A stretch of 64,000 bases of DNA from positions 1-64,000 of the forward strand of contig CALWVF010000027.1 of assembly GCA_944384925.1 (NCBI GenBank), read 5' to 3'. A program made the translations under genes and the position numbers. Below, piece after piece: positions 18,875 to 27,737 of this stretch; the first letter of the stretch is position 1, and every line of letters begins with the position of its first letter. The stretch is from an uncultured Clostridia bacterium. GTDB taxonomy: Bacteria > Bacillota > Clostridia > Oscillospirales > Acutalibacteraceae. Under the pieces are notes generated by a model that searched no databases, was not told where the DNA came from, and worked only from the letters and a program-made list of their open reading frames with translations.

Positions 18875-20962
18875 CTATTCCTCTTCTATTATTTTTTCAT
18901 ATCCACAATTCTCTGTTAAACAATATACTTTTTTTGCCTTACCTTTCTTTTTAAATAGTGTCAACTTGCCACAATTAGGACATTTATCTTTCAAAGGCTC
19001 ATCCCATGTCATAAAATTACATTCTGGATAATTATTGCATCCGTAAAATGTTCTACCTTTTTTAGATTTTCTCATAATTACATTTCCACCACATTTAGGG
19101 CAATTTGCACCTGTTTCATATATTATTTTTTTTATATTTTTGCACTCCGGATAACCTGAACAACCTATAAACTTCCCATATCTTCCTGTTTTTATTACCA
19201 TCATTTTACCACATTTTTCACATATAATGTCTGTTTCATCTTCTTTTAGTTTTATCTTAACATCTTTCATATCTTCTTTAGCTTGGTTCAATTTTTCTTC
19301 AAAAGGCTTATAAAAATCTTTTAAAGTGTCAACCCATTTCGCCTTGCCTTCTTCTATTAAGTCAAGGTTGTTTTCCATTTGTGCAGTAAATTTAATATTA
19401 ACTATTCCAGAAAATTTTTCTTTCATAAGATTAGTTACAACTTCTCCAAGTTCAGTTGGTTTTAATGATTTCGATTCTTTCTCTACATATCCCCTACTTA
19501 GTATAGTACTAATAGTACTTGCATATGTTGATGGTCTTCCTATTCCATCTTCTTCAAGTGCCTTTATTAGCGATGCCTCTGTAAATCTTGGCGGAGGTTC
19601 TGTAAAATGTTGATTTGGAGATATTTGTTTTAATTTTAGTGGCATATCAACCTTTAAATCCGGAAGTGCTTTTTCCTTTTCTTCTGCAACGTCTTTTCCT
19701 TCTTCATATAAAACAGTATACCCATCAAATTCAACTGTATATCCAGAGCAAGTAAATATATATTCTCCTGCACTTATTTCTGCTTTTGTTGTACTATGAA
19801 TACAATCAGCCATTTGGCATGCTGTAAATCTTTCCCATATTAGCTTATAAAGCTTATATTGATCTGCTGTTAAAGATTTTTTTACTTCTTCCGGTGTTAA
19901 AGACGGCATTGTTGGTCGAATAGCCTCATGGCCATCCTGTGCATTAGCCTTAGACTTGAATACCCTTGGTTTAGCTGGTAAATATTTTTCCCCCCAGCGA
20001 GATAATATATAGCCTTTAATTTCTTTTATCGCATCCTCAGATATTCTTAAAGAGTCTGTTCTCATATAAGTTATAAGACCAACCGCACCCATATTTTCTA
20101 TTTCTATACCCTCATATAATTCTTGAGCAACTTTCATAGTACGCTTTGGCTGAAATCCTATTTTTCTAGAAGCGTCCTGTTGTAAGGTCGATGTTATAAA
20201 AGGTGGTGAAGGTGCCCTTTTACGCTTACCTTTTTTCACACTAGAAACAATATATTCTGAATCCTCTAATTCTTTTAAAATTTCAGTAGCTTGTTTCTCA
20301 TTCTTTATTAGTATCTTGCCATCCTTATTGCCATATAATGAAGCTGAAAATACTTTTCTATCCCCTTTAGGTATAAACTTGGCATCTATTGACCAATATT
20401 CTTCAGGAACGAATTTTCTTATTTTTTCTTCTCTATCTACTATAATTCTTACAGCAACTGATTGTACTCTTCCTGCTGAAAGCCCTCTGTGAATCTTCTG
20501 AGATAAAAATGGACTAAGTTTATATCCAACTAATCTATCTAGTATTCTTCGAGCTTGCTGTGCATTTACAAGATCAATATCAATTTTTCTAGGGTGTGCC
20601 ATCCCTGTCGAAATCCCAGTTTTTGTTATCTCATTAAATGTAACTCTATTCTTATCGTCTAAACTTAAACCCAATAAAAAAGCTAAATGCCAAGAAATTG
20701 CTTCACCTTCGCGGTCAGGGTCAGTTGCTAAAAAAACCAACTCGCTATTATCTGATTTTTCTTTTAATTCACTCACAATATCCTTTTTGTTTTTTATAAT
20801 TTCATATTTAGGTAAAAAATCTTTTTTTATGTTAACACTTAATCCTCTTTCAGGCAAGTCGCGTACATGGCCCATTGATGCAACTACTTCGTAGTCTTTG
20901 CCCAAATACTTTTTTATTGTTTTAGCCTTTGCTGGAGACTCAACTATAACTAGCTTAGACAT
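18875..20962 (-). CDS. topA: DNA topoisomerase I
   Basis: 695 residues, type IA. The TOPRIM domain has VESPAKAKTIKKYLG and the metal-binding DPDREGEAIS (81-90). The catalytic tyrosine is Tyr299 in GLITYMRTDS. Three C-terminal zinc ribbons are visible; the first two have CxxCG...CxxYPEC form (CEKCG, CPKCG). The last, CPNCG...CLTENCG, is of the same type. GGTGG lies 8 nt before the ATG. It follows dprA by 22 nt. Confidence 0.97.
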   Translation of the reverse strand: MSKLVIVESPAKAKTIKKYLGKDYEVVASMGHVRDLPERGLSVNIKKDFLPKYEIIKNKKDIVSELKEKSDNSELVFLATDPDREGEAISWHLAFLLGLSLDDKNRVTFNEITKTGISTGMAHPRKIDIDLVNAQQARRILDRLVGYKLSPFLSQKIHRGLSAGRVQSVAVRIIVDREEKIRKFVPEEYWSIDAKFIPKGDRKVFSASLYGNKDGKILIKNEKQATEILKELEDSEYIVSSVKKGKRKRAPSPPFITSTLQQDASRKIGFQPKRTMKVAQELYEGIEIENMGAVGLITYMRTDSLRISEDAIKEIKGYILSRWGEKYLPAKPRVFKSKANAQDGHEAIRPTMPSLTPEEVKKSLTADQYKLYKLIWERFTACQMADCIHSTTKAEISAGEYIFTCSGYTVEFDGYTVLYEEGKDVAEEKEKALPDLKVDMPLKLKQISPNQHFTEPPPRFTEASLIKALEEDGIGRPSTYASTISTILSRGYVEKESKSLKPTELGEVVTNLMKEKFSGIVNIKFTAQMENNLDLIEEGKAKWVDTLKDFYKPFEEKLNQAKEDMKDVKIKLKEDETDIICEKCGKMMVIKTGRYGKFIGCSGYPECKNIKKIIYETGANCPKCGGNVIMRKSKKGRTFYGCNNYPECNFMTWDEPLKDKCPNCGKLTLFKKKGKAKKVYCLTENCGYEKIIEEE

Positions 20963-20984
20963 CCTTACACCACCTTATTAAACT

Positions 20985-22175
20985 TTATTTTACCGAATAT
21001 CTTTTACCAGAATGTGATAAAATTAAATCATTTATTTCTAATTCTGTAATGGATTGTAAAATAACACTCATATGAGCATTCATTTTCTCCGATAATACAT
21101 CTATATGAGTTGGCTCCTTTGTTAATAAATTATATAGCTTCCTTGCATTTTCTGAAATATGTGTAGGCAATTCTTTCTTTTTATCTTCAGTAAATTTATT
21201 TTCATTATATGTATAAATTTTTTTATTATTATTAGTTTCATAAGAATAATCATTAATATTTTTTGCCGAATAGTTGTTGTCTGCATTAATACTTATATTA
21301 GAAAATTCATGCATATAGTCTTCTAATATATCTTCTATACATGTTACCGGTTTTGCCCCCATCTTTATAAGATTATTAGTGCCAATCGAAACTGTACTCC
21401 TTAAATCACCTGGAGTAGAAAATACATCCCTATTTTGTTCTAAAGCTAAATTAACTGTTATTAATGAGCCACTTCTTTCCCCTGCTTCTATTACTACAAC
21501 TCCCCTACAAAGCCCTGAAACTATCCTGTTTCTACAATGAAAACTCCATTTTCTTACAGGTGTGTCTGGTGCATACTCAGATATTATAGCCCCGTTTTCT
21601 GAAATCATTTTTCTTAAAGAAGCATTACTTGCCAAATAATTGTAGTTAATACCACTACTTAGAACACAAACAGTTTTTCCTTCTGCTGAAATAGCTCCTT
21701 TATGCGCCGATGAATCTATTCCCAAAGCACCTCCACTAACTACTACAACATTTGCCTTTGCTAGATCAAAGCCAAATTTAAAAGACGTTTTCAATCCACT
21801 ATCTGTTGCACTTCTAGTTCCAATTATAGCAATACATAATCTATCATTAAGTTCAGGAAGCTCTCCTTTAATATATAAAACACATGGAGGATCACTTATT
21901 TGTCTTAATAATTTAGGATAACAATCATCTTCATAAGTAATAATACTCTGACCTAGCTCTTTGCATCTAAGAATAATTTTATTTGCATCTTCCAAACTAT
22001 ATGAACTCATCAAATTTAAATCCTTATTCGTAAAACACCCACACAACTTCCATGAGTTCAAACCAGAATCATAAAAATCCTTTATTGAGCTATATAATGA
22101 AATTACTTTTTTAATCTTTTTACTTCCATAGCCAATACATTGTTGTAACCATATCCAATATATTTTATTATCCAT
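20985..22175 (-). CDS. dprA: DNA processing protein DprA
   Basis: 396 residues. DprA loads RecA onto incoming single-stranded DNA. The Rossmann-like core has IGTRSATDSG, VVVSGGALGIDSSAHKGA and SSGINYNY. A C-terminal winged-helix domain (about 330-396, LLTKEPTHIDVLSEKM) is preceded by a low-complexity Asn-rich linker. The ATG has no ribosome binding site at normal distance. It overlaps the stop of a possible 9-codon leader ORF (22175-22204) as TAATG, which suggests coupled translation. Confidence 0.94.
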   Translation of the reverse strand: MDNKIYWIWLQQCIGYGSKKIKKVISLYSSIKDFYDSGLNSWKLCGCFTNKDLNLMSSYSLEDANKIILRCKELGQSIITYEDDCYPKLLRQISDPPCVLYIKGELPELNDRLCIAIIGTRSATDSGLKTSFKFGFDLAKANVVVVSGGALGIDSSAHKGAISAEGKTVCVLSSGINYNYLASNASLRKMISENGAIISEYAPDTPVRKWSFHCRNRIVSGLCRGVVVIEAGERSGSLITVNLALEQNRDVFSTPGDLRSTVSIGTNNLIKMGAKPVTCIEDILEDYMHEFSNISINADNNYSAKNINDYSYETNNNKKIYTYNENKFTEDKKKELPTHISENARKLYNLLTKEPTHIDVLSEKMNAHMSVILQSITELEINDLILSHSGKRYSVK

Positions 22176-22204
22176 TAAGTAAGGCTGGTGCTAAAAAGCG
22201 CCAA
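22175..22204 (-). CDS. Putative 9-codon leader ORF coupled to dprA
   Basis: Minus strand: AAGGAGGTG (22211-22219) lies at ideal distance before TTG. The frame MALFSTSLT ends in TAA, which overlaps the dprA ATG (TAATG). In the same leader, GGTGC and GCACC can pair and would cover the ribosome binding site. The in-frame TAG upstream of the dprA ATG shows the leader is not a longer dprA. Whether the peptide matters or only its translation is unknown. Confidence 0.45.
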   Translation of the reverse strand: MALFSTSLT

Positions 22205-22243
22205 CTACTGCACCTCCTTAAATATAAAGTAAAGTAACTTTAC

Positions 22244-23041
22244 TTATTTGCTATTTACCATTTCCCACATAATAATTCCAGCAGCCATCGACGCACTTAA
22301 AGAATCTGCTTTTCCAAACATCGGAATATTAATTTTATGGTGTGAAGATTTAATTACTTCTATGCTTAATCCATTTCCTTCATTTCCAATCAATACAAAA
22401 CTACTATTATTGAAGCTTATATCTTTTATCGATAAAGCTCTACAATTGGGAACAGAAGCATATACATTAAAATTTAATCTTTTCATTTTTTCAATTTCTA
22501 ATATCATATCATTACAATATAATATTGGAATTCTGAAAATTGCTCCCATACTCGTTCTGATAACCTTAGGGTTATAAATATCACAGCAGTCTAAAGATGC
22601 AATAATACCATCTATTCCTAAAGCTTCTGCAGTCCTTATTATTGCGCCAACATTGCTTGGATCTTGTACATTCTCTAATCCAATAAATTTTCCTCTATTA
22701 TTTATTTTATCTATGTTAATATTATTGTCAAGCATTTTACAAACACATATAAACCCTTGAGGGTTAACAGTACTTGATAAATATTTCATAATATCTTCAC
22801 TTACTTCATATTGACTATTTGCTAAAATAGATATTTCTTTAAAAGCATCTTCATTTTTTACTCTTGATTTGCTTGTATATATAAATTCGCATATATCAAC
22901 ATTACTCTTAACCGCATCTAGGCAAATTCTCAAACCATCTATTACAAATAAACCTTTCTTTGTTCTATATTTACTAAAGTTGATTAACTTTACAACGTCT
23001 TTTATTTTTTTATTATCTTTACTGCATATTACCTCAGGCAA
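22244..23041 (-). CDS. SpoU/TrmH-family rRNA 2'-O-methyltransferase
   Basis: 265 residues from the TTG at 23041. GGAGG lies 8 nt upstream and the resulting MPEVICSKDNKKIK matches family N termini; the longer frame to 23089 would put that site inside the gene. An N-terminal L30e-like substrate-binding domain is followed by the SPOUT fold with its three motifs: NVQDPSNVGAIIRTA, VLIGNEGNGLS and IPMFGKADSLSASMAAGI. It resembles TsnR/RlmB-like 23S rRNA methylases. The exact target is not predictable. It lies between rplT and dprA; the more usual neighbour there is pheS. Confidence 0.88.
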   Translation of the reverse strand: MPEVICSKDNKKIKDVVKLINFSKYRTKKGLFVIDGLRICLDAVKSNVDICEFIYTSKSRVKNEDAFKEISILANSQYEVSEDIMKYLSSTVNPQGFICVCKMLDNNINIDKINNRGKFIGLENVQDPSNVGAIIRTAEALGIDGIIASLDCCDIYNPKVIRTSMGAIFRIPILYCNDMILEIEKMKRLNFNVYASVPNCRALSIKDISFNNSSFVLIGNEGNGLSIEVIKSSHHKINIPMFGKADSLSASMAAGIIMWEMVNSK

Positions 23042-23122
23042 AAAATGCACCTCCAAAATTATTATACAAAATTGCAATAAAAGATACATTTTATTTTTTA
23101 TTGCAATTCAGTATGTGCATAT

Positions 23123-23156
23123 AAAATTTGCACCCGAAAAACTTGGTCGGGTGCAA
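23123..23156 (-). terminator. Terminator of the infC-rpmI-rplT operon
   Basis: Minus strand: a 10-bp stem TTGCACCCGA / TCGGGTGCAA (23128-23137, 23147-23156) followed by ATTTTAT. It lies 13 nt after the rplT stop. Confidence 0.8.
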
Positions 23157-23169
23157 GTACATAGTAATT

Positions 23170-23520
23170 TTAAATATGCTTTACTTGTTCAACTAACTTA
23201 GTAAATGATTCAGAATCTGATATAGCAATTTCAGCAAGCATTTTACGATTAAGGTTTATATTTAGTTTTTTTAACCCATTCATAAAGGAAGAATAATTTA
23301 TACCATTTAAACGACAAGCTGCAGAAATACGAGTTATCCATAAACGGCGAAAATCTCTTTTCCTATGTTTACGTCCTATATATGCATAATTTCCAGATTT
23401 CATGACAGCCTGCTTTGCCATTTTAAAATGCTTACTTTTTGCTCCCCAATATCCTTTAGCAAGTTTTAAAACTTTTTTCCTTCTCTTTCGCGTTGCTAAC
23501 GCACCTTTTACACGTGCCAT
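23170..23520 (-). CDS. rplT: Ribosomal protein L20
   Basis: 116 residues, full length. The basic N-terminal extension ([19 protein letters not shown]) and [16 protein letters not shown] are diagnostic. L20 is an early large-subunit assembly protein and often represses its own operon. It is the last gene of infC-rpmI-rplT. Confidence 0.98.
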   Translation of the reverse strand: MARVKGALATRKRRKKVLKLAKGYWGAKSKHFKMAKQAVMKSGNYAYIGRKHRKRDFRRLWITRISAACRLNGINYSSFMNGLKKLNINLNRKMLAEIAISDSESFTKLVEQVKHI

Positions 23521-23576
23521 TATAATACCTCCAGTTAATGGTTATTTATGAAATCAGATTGAGGCTTAGATTATAT

Positions 23577-23774
23577 TTATTTATATGGTATCAATCTTTT
23601 TACTTGTGCAATATTTGTCTTATCTGCCACAGTTGTCTTTCTAAGGCCTCTTTTTCTTTTTGTTGTTTTTTTATTTAAAATATGTGATTTATTTGCATGA
23701 GCACGAATAACCTTTCCACTTTTAGAAAGCTTAAAGCGCTTTTTGGCACCACTGTGCGTTTTAATTTTAGGCAT
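23577..23774 (-). CDS. rpmI: Ribosomal protein L35
   Basis: 65 residues. It starts [17 protein letters not shown] and has the basic block [10 protein letters not shown], both typical of L35. GGGGG lies 8 nt before the ATG. It sits between infC and rplT. Confidence 0.98.
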   Translation of the reverse strand: MPKIKTHSGAKKRFKLSKSGKVIRAHANKSHILNKKTTKRKRGLRKTTVADKTNIAQVKRLIPYK

Positions 23775-23801
23775 TTTATTTGCTCCCCCTTGAAATATAT
23801 A

Positions 23802-24323
23802 CTATTTATTTGGTTTGGCTGCAAGGAACATTAACATATTGCGTCCTTCCAACTTTGCAGGTTTTTCAACATTGGCTACTTCAGATGCTGCTTCTGCAAA
23901 CTTATTCATTATTTCATATCCTAGTTGAGAATGCCCCATTTCTCTGCCTCTAAATCTAATTGATACTTTTACTTTATCACCATTTTTTATAAAACGTATG
24001 GCATTATTTAACTTTGTATTAAAATCATGAGTATCTATATTAAGAGAAAGTCTTATTTCCTTAATGTCAACAATTCGTTGATTTTTACGTGCTTCTTTTT
24101 CACGTTTAGCTTGCTCAAAACGATATTTACCATAATCTATAATTTTGCATACAGGTGGATTTGCCTGCGGCGCAATCTTTACTAAATCCAGGTTACGCTC
24201 AAGCGCCTTTTCTAAGGCAAGTTTAGCTGACATTATTCCAAGCTGAGAACCATCAACATCGATAACACGCAATTCTTTATCTCTAATTTCTTCATTAATC
24301 TGTAGTTCCTTGTTGCTAATAAT
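23802..24323 (-). CDS. infC: Translation initiation factor IF-3 with non-canonical AUU start
   Basis: About 173 residues. N domain QINEEIRDKELRVID; C domain FRGREMGHSQLGYEIMNKF. No ATG or GTG lies near the expected start. GGAGGTGCTTG is followed by two ATT codons (24323 and 24320) at 6 and 9 nt. A rare AUU start is the known basis of IF-3 autoregulation in bacteria and fits here. An upstream ATG (24341) lies ahead of the ribosome binding site and would add six residues (MFWRCL). Confidence 0.95.
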   Translation of the reverse strand: MISNKELQINEEIRDKELRVIDVDGSQLGIMSAKLALEKALERNLDLVKIAPQANPPVCKIIDYGKYRFEQAKREKEARKNQRIVDIKEIRLSLNIDTHDFNTKLNNAIRFIKNGDKVKVSIRFRGREMGHSQLGYEIMNKFAEAASEVANVEKPAKLEGRNMLMFLAAKPNK

Positions 24324-24363
24324 CAAGCACCTCCAAAACATAATAAATAATTAAAATTATAAA

Positions 24364-24391
24364 GCACGAGCAGAATATTCTCCACCCGTGC
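24364..24391 (-). promoter_or_regulatory. Attenuator hairpin in the infC leader
   Basis: Minus strand: a 28-nt hairpin with GCACGGGTGGAG pairing to CTGCTCGTGC-type sequence (about 12 pairs including G-U) and an AATA loop, followed by TTTATAATTTT. It lies between the promoter at 24497-24525 and the infC start. The roughly 170-nt untranslated leader fits the L20/IF-3 leader class that regulates this operon in Firmicutes. Assignment to a specific RNA family was not checked. Confidence 0.65.
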
Positions 24392-24496
24392 ACCAATACA
24401 TAATATATCAAATAATAATATAATCTTGCATTGACCCATGAAAGATAAATCCACATAGGTGAGAACTTTTTTGCTCTACTTTATTATATTTTCTAC

Positions 24497-24525
24497 AGTT
24501 TAACATAAATTGCTTAATTTGTCAA
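24497..24525 (-). promoter_or_regulatory. Sigma-A promoter of infC-rpmI-rplT
   Basis: Minus strand: -35 TTGACA (24520-24525), 17-bp spacer, -10 TAAACT (24497-24502). It drives a leader of about 170 nt with an attenuator-like hairpin. Confidence 0.75.
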
Positions 24526-24728
24526 TACTATTTAAAAATTTTATATTAGGTTTCATTAATTTACTTTTCCCAATTACATAATACAATATCTCATAAATTA
24601 TCGCAATTTACTTGATATATAACGATTTGCCACAATAAATTATATTATTTCTATTCTAGTTTAATTATCAAGAATATTAGTCTATAGTACCAATTTATTT
24701 AGTTATTGTATCAGAATTTTAAACAAAA

Positions 24729-26003
24729 TTATAATAAAAGCAAATCAATACTATCTATTTCAGAAGCTTCAAACTTATCACTATCTTTACAGTCTTCAAA
24801 TTGATCATTTATAAGTCCTGCTAATTCTTTTTCTCTTTCTGTATATCCTTTATCATTAAACATCTTAACAATACCCTTAACTCTTCCCTCATTATACATT
24901 TCACTAATATTCTTTAAAAATACAATATATCTATCTCCTTCTCCTAAGGATTCTATAATTTCATTACGAGTATATTCTTTTAATATATCTATACAACTAA
25001 CTCCCATCATATTTACTTCATTCGCTTTATATCCTTTATCCCTAAATTGTTTAACAATATTATATGAATTTCCACTATACTTATAATCCTCCTTAACATC
25101 ATTTAGAAATTCCTTATATTCTTCTCCCTCTCCAAGAGACTCTATAATCTCCTCACGAGAATATTCTTCAAATACTTCTATAAAACTAAATCGTGCCATT
25201 ATTGATTCTTTTGCTGTATAACCCTTATCTTTAAACTTTCTAATATTACTCTCAATACTTTCCTCATCTTGCGCAATCTTTCTATCTAATTCTAACTTAA
25301 CGCTTCTTAAAAATGTAGATTTTTGTGATTCATTATCCGCGAATGACTCCATAACCTTAGAATGACTGCAATTTTCAAATATGAATATATTTCTAATACC
25401 AACTCTTTCCATTTCTTGTATAGTATAGCCTTTATCAACAAATTTTTTAATAACATCTTTTTCTGTTGTCTTGCCATCCATAATATCTTTTCTTAATTCT
25501 TTCTTAAGGTCACTTAGAAAACTTCCATATCTCCCGTTCCATGTTAAGGCACCTATAATTTCCTCACGTAAATATTCATTAAATATTTCCAAATTACTAA
25601 AATTTACAACCTTTGCACACATTACTGAATACCCTTGATCTCTAAATTTCTTAATATCATTTCCCATTACTCCTTTAACAAGCTTTAAAATAATAGAATC
25701 TGGTTCACTCATTGTATTTTCATATTGACTTTCAAATTTTATATAATCGAGTCCTTCAAACATTTCCTCATCAATAGCAGCTTCACCCATATTTTCTTTA
25801 ACCTCATAACCATCTCCATTACAACTACTAATATAATTTTCACCCTTTCCCGGAGGTGTACCTAGATATAACTCCTTCGATGAAATTGGACTTATTTCTA
25901 TATTAGCTTTACTTACCATATCAATAGCTACTTTGCAGGCCATACCAGCTACTAATAAAACACATACACCTTTTTTTAATATGCTCTTAATTTTGATAAG
26001 CAT
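24729..26003 (-). CDS. Membrane-anchored or secreted repeat protein of unknown function
   Basis: 424 residues from the ATG at 26003 (AAGGG 9 nt upstream). A basic start and a hydrophobic segment (about residues 10-30) form a signal peptide or anchor. After a Ser/Gly/Glu-rich linker come five copies of a 62-69 residue unit marked by F-x-D-[KQ]-GY at about 120-125, 188-193, 257-262, 320-325 and 382-387. Three units contain EYxR(N)EEII-type sequences and the last two full ones share IIESLGEG. Each unit looks helical and Glu/Lys-rich. No known family was recognised. The terminal LLLL is preceded by an acidic patch. It is monocistronic between infC and spoIVA. Confidence 0.75.
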   Translation of the reverse strand: MLIKIKSILKKGVCVLLVAGMACKVAIDMVSKANIEISPISSKELYLGTPPGKGENYISSCNGDGYEVKENMGEAAIDEEMFEGLDYIKFESQYENTMSEPDSIILKLVKGVMGNDIKKFRDQGYSVMCAKVVNFSNLEIFNEYLREEIIGALTWNGRYGSFLSDLKKELRKDIMDGKTTEKDVIKKFVDKGYTIQEMERVGIRNIFIFENCSHSKVMESFADNESQKSTFLRSVKLELDRKIAQDEESIESNIRKFKDKGYTAKESIMARFSFIEVFEEYSREEIIESLGEGEEYKEFLNDVKEDYKYSGNSYNIVKQFRDKGYKANEVNMMGVSCIDILKEYTRNEIIESLGEGDRYIVFLKNISEMYNEGRVKGIVKMFNDKGYTEREKELAGLINDQFEDCKDSDKFEASEIDSIDLLLL

Positions 26004-26175
26004 TTCACTCATCCCTTCTTTGTTTAATTTATTATATAATAGTACATTAAATAAATAATTACAATACCACAAGCACACAACATCAATAACTATAATTATA
26101 AAAAACTATCAAATTTTAACAATAAATTATGTGTTGATATTTTCTCTTAAACAAGAAATATACTTGAACACAAAA

Positions 26176-26207
26176 CAAAAAATCCCCCAGCTTAATTAGC
26201 TGGGAGA
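26176..26207 (-). terminator. Terminator of spoIVA
   Basis: Minus strand: TCTCCCAGCT / AGCTGGGGGA stem (one G-U pair) with a 5-nt loop, followed by TTTTTTGTTTTG. It begins 5 nt after the spoIVA stop codon. Confidence 0.9.
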
Positions 26208-26211
26208 CTTT

Positions 26212-27690
26212 TTATAATATTATACATATCAAGCCATTACATCCGTCATTTATAATCCTCTCTATTGTTTCTTTTATCTTCATCCTTGCGTCATTTGGCA
26301 TGCGATTTAGCTTCGTATGAAGACCCTCATTCACAAGCTCATATAATGACTTGCCAAATATGTTTGATTCCCATATTTTAGCAGGATTTTCTTCAAACTC
26401 ATTTAAGAGGTACATAACTAAATCTTCTGATTGCTTTTCTGAACCAACTATTGGAGTAATTTCTGTTGTTATTTTACTCTTAAGCATATGTATTGATGGT
26501 GCTGCAGCTTTAAGTTTTATTCCATATTTTCCTCCTTGTTTTATAATTTCAGGTTCTTCCAAGGTTAACTCTTCTACAGAAGGCATAACTATACCATAAC
26601 CAACTTCATTTACATCATCGTATGCTTGCTTTATTTTATCATAGTCTTTTTTTATCCTAGAAAGCTCTAGCATACAATCTAATAATCCTCCTTCATCGTT
26701 TATGTCAAATCCTGTCTTTTCTCCTAAAACTTTATAAAATAGACCTTCATCTAAGCCTACAAATATCCTTGAACTTCCCTCACCTAGTTCCAACGATGTT
26801 AAATCAACTTTATTTATATATTTGCAATTAGACATACTATCAATAATATCTTGAGTATCTCTAATTTTAACTACATTCTCTGTTGATTTTTTAATACATG
26901 AGTATATATCTTTTTTTAACCAATGATCTTTTTCTAAAGCAATTAACCACCTGGGCATATCTATTTTTATTTCTTTTATTGGAAATTCAAAAAGCAGTTT
27001 AACCAATATTCGTTTAATTTCATTTTCATCTATATTACTACAGTCAACTGGTATAACAGGAACACCATATTTTTCAGACAAACTTTCTGACATTTTAATA
27101 GTATTCTGATCCCCTGGATAGATACTATTTAGCAAAACAACAAACGGTTTGTTTATTTCCTTTAATTCAGAAATAACCCTTTCTTCTGCCTCTTCATATT
27201 CATCCCTAGGAATATCACATATGCTGCCATCTGTTGTTATAACCAGGCCAATAGTAGAATGATCTGTGATTACCTTTTTGGTTCCTATCTCGGCAGCCAT
27301 ATTAAATGGTATTTCTTCATCAAACCAGGGTGTCATTACCATTCTTGGAGTTTCATTTTCAATATAACCTAAGGCACTAGGAACAATGTAACCAACACAG
27401 TCAATCATTCTTAATTTAAGTTTTGCATTACCTCCTATATTAACTTGAGCTGCTTCTTCGGGTATAAACTTAGGCTCTGTTGTCATTATTGTTCTACCCG
27501 CTGCAGACTGTGGCAATTCATCAATTGCTCTATCTCTTTGATAGCTATTATCTATATTAGGTATAACAAGTGTATCCATAAATCTTTTTATAAAAGTAGA
27601 TTTACCTGTCCTAACAGGACCTACTACACCTATATAAATATCCCCATTAGTGCGTTGCGCAATATCTTCATATATATTCTTATCTTCCAT
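26212..27690 (-). CDS. spoIVA: Stage IV sporulation protein A (spore coat morphogenetic ATPase)
   Basis: 492 residues, the family length. SpoIVA polymerises on the forespore surface as the coat basement layer. The Walker A VVGPVRTGKSTFIKRF is near the N terminus, MIDCVGYIVPSA holds the Walker B/switch region, and the C terminus ends with the short IICIIL-like tail that contacts SpoVM in B. subtilis. The ATG at 27690 follows GGAGGTAAAA; the in-frame TTG at 27702 overlaps that site. It lies 47 nt after the DUF3794/LysM gene, so they are probably cotranscribed. Confidence 0.97.
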   Translation of the reverse strand: MEDKNIYEDIAQRTNGDIYIGVVGPVRTGKSTFIKRFMDTLVIPNIDNSYQRDRAIDELPQSAAGRTIMTTEPKFIPEEAAQVNIGGNAKLKLRMIDCVGYIVPSALGYIENETPRMVMTPWFDEEIPFNMAAEIGTKKVITDHSTIGLVITTDGSICDIPRDEYEEAEERVISELKEINKPFVVLLNSIYPGDQNTIKMSESLSEKYGVPVIPVDCSNIDENEIKRILVKLLFEFPIKEIKIDMPRWLIALEKDHWLKKDIYSCIKKSTENVVKIRDTQDIIDSMSNCKYINKVDLTSLELGEGSSRIFVGLDEGLFYKVLGEKTGFDINDEGGLLDCMLELSRIKKDYDKIKQAYDDVNEVGYGIVMPSVEELTLEEPEIIKQGGKYGIKLKAAAPSIHMLKSKITTEITPIVGSEKQSEDLVMYLLNEFEENPAKIWESNIFGKSLYELVNEGLHTKLNRMPNDARMKIKETIERIINDGCNGLICIIL

Positions 27691-27737
27691 TTTTACCTCC
27701 AATTAAGAAGAAATTAAATTTATTTTTATAATGCATA

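Noticed and set aside
24342-26210. CRISPR or direct DNA repeats in the repeat-protein gene
   Set aside because: The repetition is at protein level only; DNA copies are diverged and there are no spacers.
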